A stretch of 64,000 nucleotides of DNA, taken from NCBI RefSeq assembly GCF_012926615.1, contig NZ_JABBNU010000014.1:1-64000 (forward strand), written 5' to 3'. This document shows positions 43,301 through 51,020 of the stretch, in pieces (positions within the stretch are counted from its first letter, which is position 1; each line of letters opens with the position of its first letter). The translations under genes and the position numbers were made by a program. Under the pieces are notes generated by a model that saw only the letters and a list, made by a program, of their open reading frames with translations, was not told where the DNA came from and ran no database searches. This stretch comes from Marinigracilibium pacificum. Its GTDB lineage: Bacteria; Bacteroidota; Bacteroidia; Cytophagales; Cyclobacteriaceae.

Positions 43301-44054
43301 TTGGGAAGTTATGTGTTTCAGCTTTTAATGATAAAACACTGTCAAATTCTTTGATTGCAAAATACTCAGGAATGTCCTGTCTTACCGGAGCAAACTGCTG
43401 TGCTCTTGGCCCCTCGACAAAGGCTACGTTGTCTTTGTAAGCAGAAACAATTTTATTTGGGTGTTCTTTGGAAGTTTTCTTGATTAACTGGAATAAAGAT
43501 GATTTCTTCTCTTTTCCATCGATAATGAACTTACCGTTAAATATTTTATGTCGGCAGTGCTCCGAGTTTACTTGTGAGAATCCAAATACTTCAGAGTCAG
43601 TAAGCTTTCTGCCTAATTCTTTACTTACATTTTCAAGATATTCAATCTCTTCATCATTCAGGGCTAAACCCTCAGATTCATTATAAGTTCTGATGTCATC
43701 AATTTCTTTGATTTCTTCAGGATCAATATTTACATCGAAAATTGACTGGTTTAGCTCTTCATACACATGCTCAAGCATTTTGTCGAAGCCTTCACCTTCT
43801 TTCATTTCGTAAAACTGCTCGATCCTGTCAATGCCATTAATACCCATGTTCTGGGTAATCTCTACAGCATTGGTACTCCATGGAGTGATCATTTCAGTTC
43901 TAGGACCTTTGAATTTTCCTGTGAGCTTAGGAGAGTCTATTCTTTCAGCTTTGCCAAGCAGCCAGTGAAGTTTTGTAGATTCGTCCTCTGTGGGTAATTG
44001 ATTTGTAGAAATTACAAATATGTTATTGTGAACACCTTTATAAAAAAGAATCAT
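40371..44054 (-). CDS. purL: Phosphoribosylformylglycinamidine synthase (long single-chain form)
   Basis: A 1227-residue enzyme of purine synthesis converting FGAR, glutamine and ATP to FGAM. The N-terminal PurS-like part, two PurL-type ATP-binding halves (about 150-950), and a C-terminal class I glutamine amidotransferase (about 955-1227) are fused. Catalytic Cys is in [10 protein letters not shown] (about residue 1072), and His-Glu in [11 protein letters not shown] (about 1185-1187). [27 protein letters not shown] and [19 protein letters not shown] are family motifs. The long form is usual in Bacteroidota and gammaproteobacteria. The ATG at 44054 starts [10 protein letters not shown]. The gene is separated by 243 nt from the divergent tetR. 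Confidence 0.97.
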   Translation of the reverse strand: [1227 protein letters not shown]

Positions 44055-44238
44055 CGATGAAATGCGGTTATTTTTTTACACTGCAAAGGTATTATTACTG
44101 GGTGATTTATAAAACGTCCTAATGAAAATAATATCAGGAATATCTAATGAGTCTCAACCATTAATGTCTGATTAATTCCGTTTGTGTAATTGAATTGTCA
44201 TTTTCATCGAATACGTAAACAAATAGCCTGGTTTTTCG

Positions 44239-44280
44239 TTGATAGAAACGCAGGAAACTTTTAAACTTGCAAAAGTTTCC
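44239..44280 (+). promoter_or_regulatory. Promoter with overlapping TetR operator palindrome
   Basis: TTG (44239-44241) and TAAACTTG (44262-44269) are 20 nt apart, matching the Bacteroidota TTG-N19-21-TAnnTTTG promoter with one mismatch. Overlapping the -7 word is a perfect 10-bp inverted repeat GGAAACTTTT (44253-44262) with AAAAGTTTCC (44271-44280), 8-nt spacer. It ends 17 nt before the tetR start. TetR-family regulators usually repress their own operon from such palindromes, so this is the likely operator; binding itself is inferred. Confidence 0.65.
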
Positions 44281-44297
44281 AGAGGTAATAGCTTAAG

Positions 44298-44963
44298 ATG
44301 CAGGAAGAACAAAAGACTGAAATACAAACACAAAGAGAAAAGATACTCGAAGAGGCCTATGCACTGTTTATGAAATATGGTATACGTTCTGTAACCATGG
44401 ATGATTTAGCATCGAGCATTGGAGTGTCCAAGAAGACTATTTATTCCCACTTTGATGATAAGAATGGACTTATTCTGGAAGGGACAAAGTATTTATTGTT
44501 TCAAAAACAATGTGAAATTGATCAGTATAAGCATAAAGCTGATGATGTGATCATTGAAATGGGTTTAATATCAAAGCATATACGCGAAAGCTTTCAGTAT
44601 ATGAACCCGACAATGTTTTATGATATGAAGAAATTCTACCCTGAAAGCTGGGCTTTGTTTCAGGATTTTAAGGAGAATGTTTTTCGTAAAGAGGTTGTCA
44701 GATCAATCAAAGAAGGTATTAAACAAGGGTATTTTAGAGAGGATATTGATCTTGATGTGGTATCAAAAATTAGAATGATACTTTTTGATTCGGTATTAAA
44801 TATGGATGAGTTTTCTCCTCAGGAATACAATATGGCAGACCTTCAGATTAAAGTTTTTGATTTTTTCGTAAGGGGATTGTTAAGCGAAAAAGGACTAAAA
44901 CGATATGAAGAAATCTACAAATCATTTATTAGTGAACAAAACCAACAAAACAGTGACTCATAA
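44298..44963 (+). CDS. TetR family repressor of the efflux operon
   Basis: A 221-residue regulator. The N-terminal TetR helix-turn-helix (about 13-60) is typical: ILEEAYALFMKYGIRSVTMDD then LASSIGVSKKTIYSHFDDKNGLI. The C-terminal ligand domain is helical and lacks a recognisable specificity. It is the first gene of an operon with TolC, adaptor and RND permease, and its end overlaps the tolC-like start by 59 bp. Presumably it represses the operon in the absence of an inducer, through the palindrome at 44253-44280. Inducer unknown. Confidence 0.93.
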   Translation: MQEEQKTEIQTQREKILEEAYALFMKYGIRSVTMDDLASSIGVSKKTIYSHFDDKNGLILEGTKYLLFQKQCEIDQYKHKADDVIIEMGLISKHIRESFQYMNPTMFYDMKKFYPESWALFQDFKENVFRKEVVRSIKEGIKQGYFREDIDLDVVSKIRMILFDSVLNMDEFSPQEYNMADLQIKVFDFFVRGLLSEKGLKRYEEIYKSFISEQNQQNSDS

Positions 44964-46311
44964 AGTAGTATTTTTATTAGGATTAGTTTTGATCGGCGTA
45001 AATGCTTATGCGCAAGAGCCCGGTCAACAGGTTGATTCTGTATTTTCTTTACAGGATTGTATTAATTATGCACTTGAGAATAATGAATCATTGATTAAGT
45101 CTAATATTGAAAGAGATATTTCTCAGGCTGAAATCAATGAATTTGTTGCACAGGGATTACCCCAAATCAATGCCAACGCCAATGTTACTTATAATATTAA
45201 GCAACAGCAGGTGATTATTGAAGGTGATAATCCTTTTGCTCCTTCAAATGGTGAGGGAGGTCCTGTTGCTTTTGCATTAGGAACAAAATATAGTGGAAGC
45301 GCAGGGATTGAATTAACTCAATTGATTTTCAATGGTAGTTATTTCGTTGGGGTTCAGGCTACAAAAACTTTAAAGGAGCTTTCTGATAAGTCTTACATTA
45401 AAACACAAATTGATGTTAAAGAAAATGTTATTAAAGCTTATTACACAGTTTTGGTAGCACAAGAAAGACTTGACCTGATTAAGTCCAACCTTTCGCGAAT
45501 TGATTCTATTCTTACTGAAACACAACTTTTGTTTGATGAAGGTTTTGTTGAAAAGATTGAAGTAAACAGGTTGAAGATTAATCACAATAATCTTAAGACT
45601 TCCTACGAAAACAATCAAAGAAGTGTTGAAATCGCTAAGGAACTGTTGAAATTTCAAATGGGTATGCCAATTGATCAAAACCTGACAATTAGTGAGACTA
45701 TCAGAGATATTCAATTCAAGGATCTGGAAACTAACATTGAATCGTTTCAATATGAAAATAGAATTGAGGTTAATATTCTAGAAACACGCAGGAAGCTCAC
45801 TACTTATAATATGAAAAACACAAAAGCTCAATACATGCCTGTTATTGATGCATTTGCAAATTATGGAGCGATTGGTGGTCGTAATGATTTTGGTGACCTA
45901 ATGAAATTTTCCGAAAGTTGGTTTGATTTTTCAAATGTTGGAGTCAGGATATCAATTCCGATTTTTGATGGGTTAAGAAAGTCTTCTATTATTCAACAAA
46001 GAAAACTTGAGCTAGATCAGTTAGACCAGGACTCACATCAGCTTAAGAATAATATTGACCTTTCAATTAAGCAAGCACGAATCGATGTTGAAAATGCTGT
46101 AAATACACTAAAGACCCAGGAAGAAAATATGGGGCTTGCGAAAGATGTGTATGATGCTGCCCAGCTTAAATATAAAGAAGGAATCGGATCCAGCCTTGAA
46201 TTAACTGAGGCTAACTCTGAGTATTTAACAGAACAAAATAACTACTACATTGCTCTTTTTGAGGCGCTAATGGCTCGAGTTGAACTTGAAAAATCATTAG
46301 GACTTCTTTAA
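44905..46311 (+). CDS. TolC family outer membrane efflux channel
   Basis: A 468-residue channel protein of the outer membrane efflux family. A long N-terminus (to about residue 36) ends in a signal peptide (VVFLLGLVLIGVNAYAQ), then two repeated halves with the SLQDCINYALENNESLIKSNIERDISQAEI opening and LLVAQERLDLIKSNLSRI / VQARIDVENAVNTLKTQEENMGLAKDVYDAAQLKYKEGIGSSLELTEANSEYL helical parts. It starts at ATG 44905, inside the tetR gene (59 bp overlap). The next gene follows after 40 nt. Forms the outer part of the tripartite pump. Confidence 0.92.
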   Translation: MKKSTNHLLVNKTNKTVTHKVVFLLGLVLIGVNAYAQEPGQQVDSVFSLQDCINYALENNESLIKSNIERDISQAEINEFVAQGLPQINANANVTYNIKQQQVIIEGDNPFAPSNGEGGPVAFALGTKYSGSAGIELTQLIFNGSYFVGVQATKTLKELSDKSYIKTQIDVKENVIKAYYTVLVAQERLDLIKSNLSRIDSILTETQLLFDEGFVEKIEVNRLKINHNNLKTSYENNQRSVEIAKELLKFQMGMPIDQNLTISETIRDIQFKDLETNIESFQYENRIEVNILETRRKLTTYNMKNTKAQYMPVIDAFANYGAIGGRNDFGDLMKFSESWFDFSNVGVRISIPIFDGLRKSSIIQQRKLELDQLDQDSHQLKNNIDLSIKQARIDVENAVNTLKTQEENMGLAKDVYDAAQLKYKEGIGSSLELTEANSEYLTEQNNYYIALFEALMARVELEKSLGLL

Positions 46312-46351
46312 ATAATTTGACCAAATAATAACTATTGAAATAAATAATAAG

Positions 46352-47491
46352 ATGAAAAATAAAGTAATTATTCTTTTAACATTAGCATCTGTTATTGCTT
46401 TTACTTCTTGTGAGAAAGATCTTGAAGCAAAAAAGGAAGAACTTAAGGCATTAAAAAAAGAAGCTTCTGAATTACAAGGCAAGATTACATCACTTGAAAG
46501 TGAGATTGTAAAGGAAGATCCCGAATTTGGGGTTAAGAAGGTTAACAAGATTCCTGTTTCGGTTGAGAAAATCGTTAAGAAACCTTTCGCAAATTATATT
46601 GAAATTAACGGTAGTGTATCTACTGATAAAAATATTACACTGGCCTCTCAGGCTAATGGTCAGATAGAGAAAGTATATGTTTCAGAGGGTGATAAAGTTT
46701 CTAAAGGACAAACTTTAGTAGTGTTGGATACTGATATTCTTAGAAATAATATCAATGAGGCTGAGTCTTCTTATAACCTAGCGAAAACAATGTACGAGAA
46801 AAGGAAGAAACTGTACGACCAGGGAGTTGGTAGTGAAGTAGATTACTTAAATGCTAAAACCCAGAAAGAAACTCTTGAAAACAGAATTGCCAGTTTAAAG
46901 TCTCAATTGAGTAATTCAATAGTTAGAGCGCCATTTTCAGGAAAGATTGATGGTGTTATGGCTAAGGAAGGTGAAGTGGCTATGCCGGGAATGCCAATGG
47001 TACGAATAGTAAGCCTTAATGATCTTAAGATTGAAGCTGATGTTTCAGAAAAATACATTGGTAGTTTCCATAGAGGTGATAGTGTGGAAGTATTCTTCCC
47101 TGCTTTAGGAGAAAACTATAAAACTGTAGTTAGTGCGGTTGGTGATGTGATTAACCAGGCAAACAGAACATTTTCACTACAAGTTAGAGTTCCTAAGAAC
47201 AATGATTTGTTAAAGCCAAATCTAATGGCGACAATTCGATTAGCAGATTATAAAAATGAAGAGGCATTTGTAATTCCTGATAAAGTAGTACTTCAGGATA
47301 GTCGTGGTTTTTATGTATATCAGACTGTAAAATCTGAAGAAGGACTGAAAGCCGAGAAGAAGTATATAAAGATCGGTGAAACGTTTGATGGTAAAGCAGA
47401 AATTTCTGAAGGTCTTGAAGAAGGTGCTTCTGTAATTGTTACAGGATATAGAGATGTAGCTGAAGGGACTATTGTTGAAATCGCTAAGTAA
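46352..47491 (+). CDS. RND efflux periplasmic adaptor lipoprotein
   Basis: A 379-residue membrane fusion protein. The lipoprotein signal ends in the lipobox FTSC (Cys20). It begins with an unusual charged coiled-coil (about 21-52, KDLEAKKEELKALKKEASELQGKITSLESEI) before the usual order: barrel-sandwich/lipoyl halves (INGSVSTDKNITL, VYVSEGDKVSKGQTLVVLD, SIVRAPFSGKIDGVMAKEGEV), hairpin (about 130-190), beta-barrel and membrane-proximal domain. The extra N-terminal coiled-coil is common in Bacteroidota adaptors of this type. The permease gene follows after 8 nt. Confidence 0.92.
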   Translation: MKNKVIILLTLASVIAFTSCEKDLEAKKEELKALKKEASELQGKITSLESEIVKEDPEFGVKKVNKIPVSVEKIVKKPFANYIEINGSVSTDKNITLASQANGQIEKVYVSEGDKVSKGQTLVVLDTDILRNNINEAESSYNLAKTMYEKRKKLYDQGVGSEVDYLNAKTQKETLENRIASLKSQLSNSIVRAPFSGKIDGVMAKEGEVAMPGMPMVRIVSLNDLKIEADVSEKYIGSFHRGDSVEVFFPALGENYKTVVSAVGDVINQANRTFSLQVRVPKNNDLLKPNLMATIRLADYKNEEAFVIPDKVVLQDSRGFYVYQTVKSEEGLKAEKKYIKIGETFDGKAEISEGLEEGASVIVTGYRDVAEGTIVEIAK

Positions 47492-47499
47492 TTAAGATT

Positions 47500-50400
47500 A
47501 TGGCTGAAGAAAACAAAAACAATAAAAAGGACGAAGTTCTTAAAGAATTTGGTCTTACAACAGGTGCACTAAAGAATAAGACAACTGTTTTTTTCCTTAC
47601 CTTTCTACTTGTTGTAATGGGACTGATCAGCTATAGAAGCCTTCCGAAAGAAAACTTTCCGGAGGTGAGTCTTCCGACAATTTATATTGGAACACCATTT
47701 CCTGGAAACTCTCCGGCTGATATAGAAAACCTGGTTACCAGACAAATAGAAAAGGAAGTCAATACGATTAGTGATGTAAAAGATATCCGTTCAACATCAG
47801 TACAGGATTACTCTACAATTATTGTTGAGTTTAATTCCGATGTTGATGTTCAGGAAGCTTTAATTGATGTAAAAGATGCAGTGGATAAGGCAAAGCCTGA
47901 ATTACCAAGTGATTTGCCTCAAGATCCGAATGTTTTTGAACTTAACTTTTCTGAGTTTCCTATTCTTAAAGTAAACCTGACTGGTAATCTGAGTCAGGAA
48001 GAGTTAAAGGAACATGCTGAGAATCTTAAAGATGAAATTGAAAATGTGTCTGAAATTTCTGAAGCTGAGATTGTTGGTATCGACGAAAAGGAAATGAAAA
48101 TTCTTGCCGATCCTTATAAGATGGCCGCAAGAAGAGTGACATTTAGCGATATCGAAAATGCTGTTAAAGCTGAAAACCTGACAATGTCGGGAGGTAGTAT
48201 CAAACAAGATGATATTCGTAGAACTGTAAGGATTGTAGGAGAATTTGAAAGAGCCAGACAGATTGAAGATATCATAGTCAAGAGTGAAAAGAACAATATT
48301 GTTTATCTAAGAGATGTTGCCGACGTTCAGTTCGAGTATGCTGATAAGTCAAGTTATGCAAGATTAGAATCCAAAAATGTAGTTGCTCTTGATATTAAGA
48401 AGCGAAGTGGTGAAAACCTGATTCTTGCTACCGAAAAGGTAATGAAGATATTGGATGAATATAAATCCAGAGATGAATATCCTGCGGAATTGGAGTTAAC
48501 ACTTACCAATGACCAGTCAAAAATGACTAAGGACATGGTTTCTAACCTTGAGAATAATATTATTTCCGGTGTGATTCTGGTGACCTTGACTTTATTATTC
48601 TTCCTGGGGACAAGAAACTCTCTTTTCGTTGGGATGGCTATTCCTTTATCAATGTTTATGGCATTTGCTATTCTGGGAGCACTGGGTATCACCATTAATA
48701 TGATGGTGCTTTTTGCCTTGATTATGGCACTCGGTATGCTTGTCGATAATGGAATTGTGGTTGTTGAGAATGTTTACCGTTTAATGGAACAGGGCTATAG
48801 CTCATGGGATGCTACCAAATATGGAGTTGGTGAAGTAGCTATGCCGATTATATCATCTACTGCTACTACACTTGCGGCATTCCTTCCGCTTATGTTCTGG
48901 CCAGGTATCATGGGTGAGTTCATGTATTATCTGCCTACAACATTGATGATTACATTAGGATCTTCATTATTTGTTGCCCTGGTAATTAACCCGGTATTCA
49001 TTGGTTCATTCATGAGACTTGATGAACGAACTTTCAATAGAAAGAAGATGCTAGTGAGATCCATCATTGCGCTGGTAATTGCTGTTGCATTAATCGTAGA
49101 AGGATTAATAGTTGATAAATACAATGTTACAATAGCTATAGGCAACATAATAATTCTGATTGTTGCTCTATTGTGGCTTAACATTCTTGTACTCAATCCA
49201 CTTTCAGAAAAGTTTCAGGAAGGATTTTTACCAAAGCTGGAATCATTTTATGAAAAGACTTTAAGATTTGCTCTTAGAGGACACAACTATATATTCTTCT
49301 TTGTTGGAACCATTATAACTTTATTCCTATCTATTTTCCTATTTGTATGGAAAATGCCAAAAGTGGAATTCTTCCCTGAAAACGTTCCTAAATATGTCAA
49401 TGTTTTCATTGAGTTTCCAATCGGAACAGATGTTGAAAAGACTAATGAATTTACAGTTAAGGTGAATAACAGGCTGGATAGCTTGATCAAGCCTTATCGA
49501 CCTATCATCGAGTCTGTTGTTACAAATGTTGGTCAGGGAACTGCTGATCCTGGTGATCCTTCAGCAGTAAGCATGAATGAAACTCCTAACCAGGCAAGGA
49601 TAACAGTAAACTTTGTTGACTACAAGTATCGTCAGGGTATGGATACTCAGCAAGCGCTTAATGATATCCGTGAGGGTATGCAAAATGTTGCGCCTGGTGT
49701 TGCCATTACCGTTGCCAAAGACCGTAACGGTCCTCCTGTAGGTAAACCAATTAGTATCGAGATTTCCGGAGAAGATTATGACAAACTAATTGAACATACT
49801 GAAAACGTTGTTACAAAAATTAATAACTCTGGTATTCAGGGAATAGAAAAGCTTAAATCTGACCTTGAAACAGGTAAGCCTGAATTGTTAATCGATATTG
49901 ATAGAGATAAAGCCAGAAGATTTGGTGTTTCAACTTATAGTATTGGTAACGAACTGAGAACTTCAATTTTTGGTAAGGAAATCGGTCAGTATAAACTAGG
50001 AGAAGATGATTATGATATCGAGCTAAGGCTAGCTGAAGAATATCGTTATGATCTGAATAAACTGATGAACAGGGATATTATTTTCAGAGACCAGTCATCG
50101 GGTAATATACATCAGGTGCCAATTTCATCAGTGGCAGATGCAGAGTTAAGTACTACTTACGGTTCTATTAAAAGAAGAAACCTTGACAGAGTAGTTTCTA
50201 TTACCTCAAATGTACTCGCAGGGTATAATGCAACAGAGATAACCCAGCAGTTGAAAGATTTGTTATCTGAATATAGTCTGCCTCAGGGGTATGAAATTAA
50301 ATTTACCGGAGAGCAGGAGCAGCAGGCTGAAGAAATGGAATTCCTGAGTGGAGCTCTAATTCTTGCGATATTCCTGATATTCTTGATTATTGTGGCTCAG

Positions 50401-50943
50401 TTTAATAAAATAACTGCACCATTAATTATTATGACGTCAGTTGTATTGAGTACTATTGGTGTATTCCTTGGATTGGTATTCTTTAATATGACCTTCGTAG
50501 TAATTATGACTATGATTGGGATTATCTCTTTGGCTGGTATTGTTGTAAATAATGCAATTGTATTAATTGACTTTATCGAGCTAATCAGGGAAAGAAAACG
50601 TGCCGAGCTGCATTCAGATGCAAGATTGAGTATGCATGATATCCTTGAATCAATTGTGGAAGGTGGTAAAACACGTCTTCGTCCTGTATTACTTACAGCG
50701 ATTACTACAGTTTTAGGATTGATCCCTCTTGCAGTTGGAATCAACATTGATTTCATAAAGTTCTTTACAGAATATCAGGCTGATTTTTATATTGGTGGTG
50801 ATAATGTGATTTTCTGGGGACCAATGTCCTGGACGATTATTTTCGGTCTATCCTTCGCAACTTTCTTGACGTTGATAATTGTTCCGGTGATGTATCTGAT
50901 TTTTGATAAGATTAATAACAAATTCGGTTTGTCTAAATATTAA
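47500..50943 (+). CDS. RND efflux permease (AcrB-like)
   Basis: A 1147-residue inner-membrane pump with 12 membrane helices and two large periplasmic loops (after TM1 and TM7). TM1 is preceded by a cytoplasmic stretch of about 25 residues. The proton relay motif in TM4 reads GMLVDNGIVVVENV (Asp near residue 411), so one Asp of AcrB's DD pair is kept and the other is Asn. The second half has the matching GIISLAGIVVNNAIVLIDFIELIRERK in TM10. The PVGKPISIEISG segment and DYDIELRLAEEYRYD lie in the second periplasmic loop. It is closest to hydrophobic/multidrug (HAE-1-like) pumps rather than metal pumps, since no CusA Met triad is visible. Exports unknown drugs, dyes or lipids. Confidence 0.92.
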   Translation: MAEENKNNKKDEVLKEFGLTTGALKNKTTVFFLTFLLVVMGLISYRSLPKENFPEVSLPTIYIGTPFPGNSPADIENLVTRQIEKEVNTISDVKDIRSTSVQDYSTIIVEFNSDVDVQEALIDVKDAVDKAKPELPSDLPQDPNVFELNFSEFPILKVNLTGNLSQEELKEHAENLKDEIENVSEISEAEIVGIDEKEMKILADPYKMAARRVTFSDIENAVKAENLTMSGGSIKQDDIRRTVRIVGEFERARQIEDIIVKSEKNNIVYLRDVADVQFEYADKSSYARLESKNVVALDIKKRSGENLILATEKVMKILDEYKSRDEYPAELELTLTNDQSKMTKDMVSNLENNIISGVILVTLTLLFFLGTRNSLFVGMAIPLSMFMAFAILGALGITINMMVLFALIMALGMLVDNGIVVVENVYRLMEQGYSSWDATKYGVGEVAMPIISSTATTLAAFLPLMFWPGIMGEFMYYLPTTLMITLGSSLFVALVINPVFIGSFMRLDERTFNRKKMLVRSIIALVIAVALIVEGLIVDKYNVTIAIGNIIILIVALLWLNILVLNPLSEKFQEGFLPKLESFYEKTLRFALRGHNYIFFFVGTIITLFLSIFLFVWKMPKVEFFPENVPKYVNVFIEFPIGTDVEKTNEFTVKVNNRLDSLIKPYRPIIESVVTNVGQGTADPGDPSAVSMNETPNQARITVNFVDYKYRQGMDTQQALNDIREGMQNVAPGVAITVAKDRNGPPVGKPISIEISGEDYDKLIEHTENVVTKINNSGIQGIEKLKSDLETGKPELLIDIDRDKARRFGVSTYSIGNELRTSIFGKEIGQYKLGEDDYDIELRLAEEYRYDLNKLMNRDIIFRDQSSGNIHQVPISSVADAELSTTYGSIKRRNLDRVVSITSNVLAGYNATEITQQLKDLLSEYSLPQGYEIKFTGEQEQQAEEMEFLSGALILAIFLIFLIIVAQFNKITAPLIIMTSVVLSTIGVFLGLVFFNMTFVVIMTMIGIISLAGIVVNNAIVLIDFIELIRERKRAELHSDARLSMHDILESIVEGGKTRLRPVLLTAITTVLGLIPLAVGINIDFIKFFTEYQADFYIGGDNVIFWGPMSWTIIFGLSFATFLTLIIVPVMYLIFDKINNKFGLSKY

Positions 50944-50974
50944 AAACCGAATTAAATAAATCTCGTTAATTTAA

Positions 50975-51013
50975 AGAAAATACTCCTGTTCATATTAGTC
51001 AGGAGTATTTTCT
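50975..51013 (+). terminator. Terminator of the efflux operon
   Basis: A perfect 14-bp inverted repeat (50975-50988 with 51000-51013) around an 11-nt loop, with T-rich right arm end. It ends the tetR-tolC-adaptor-permease operon and lies only 7 nt before the next start codon. Confidence 0.8.
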
Positions 51014-51020
51014 ATTAATA

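Noticed and set aside
43144-43440. Plus-strand open frame opposite purL
   Set aside because: purL motifs on the minus strand are continuous here; the plus frame has no start context or family match.
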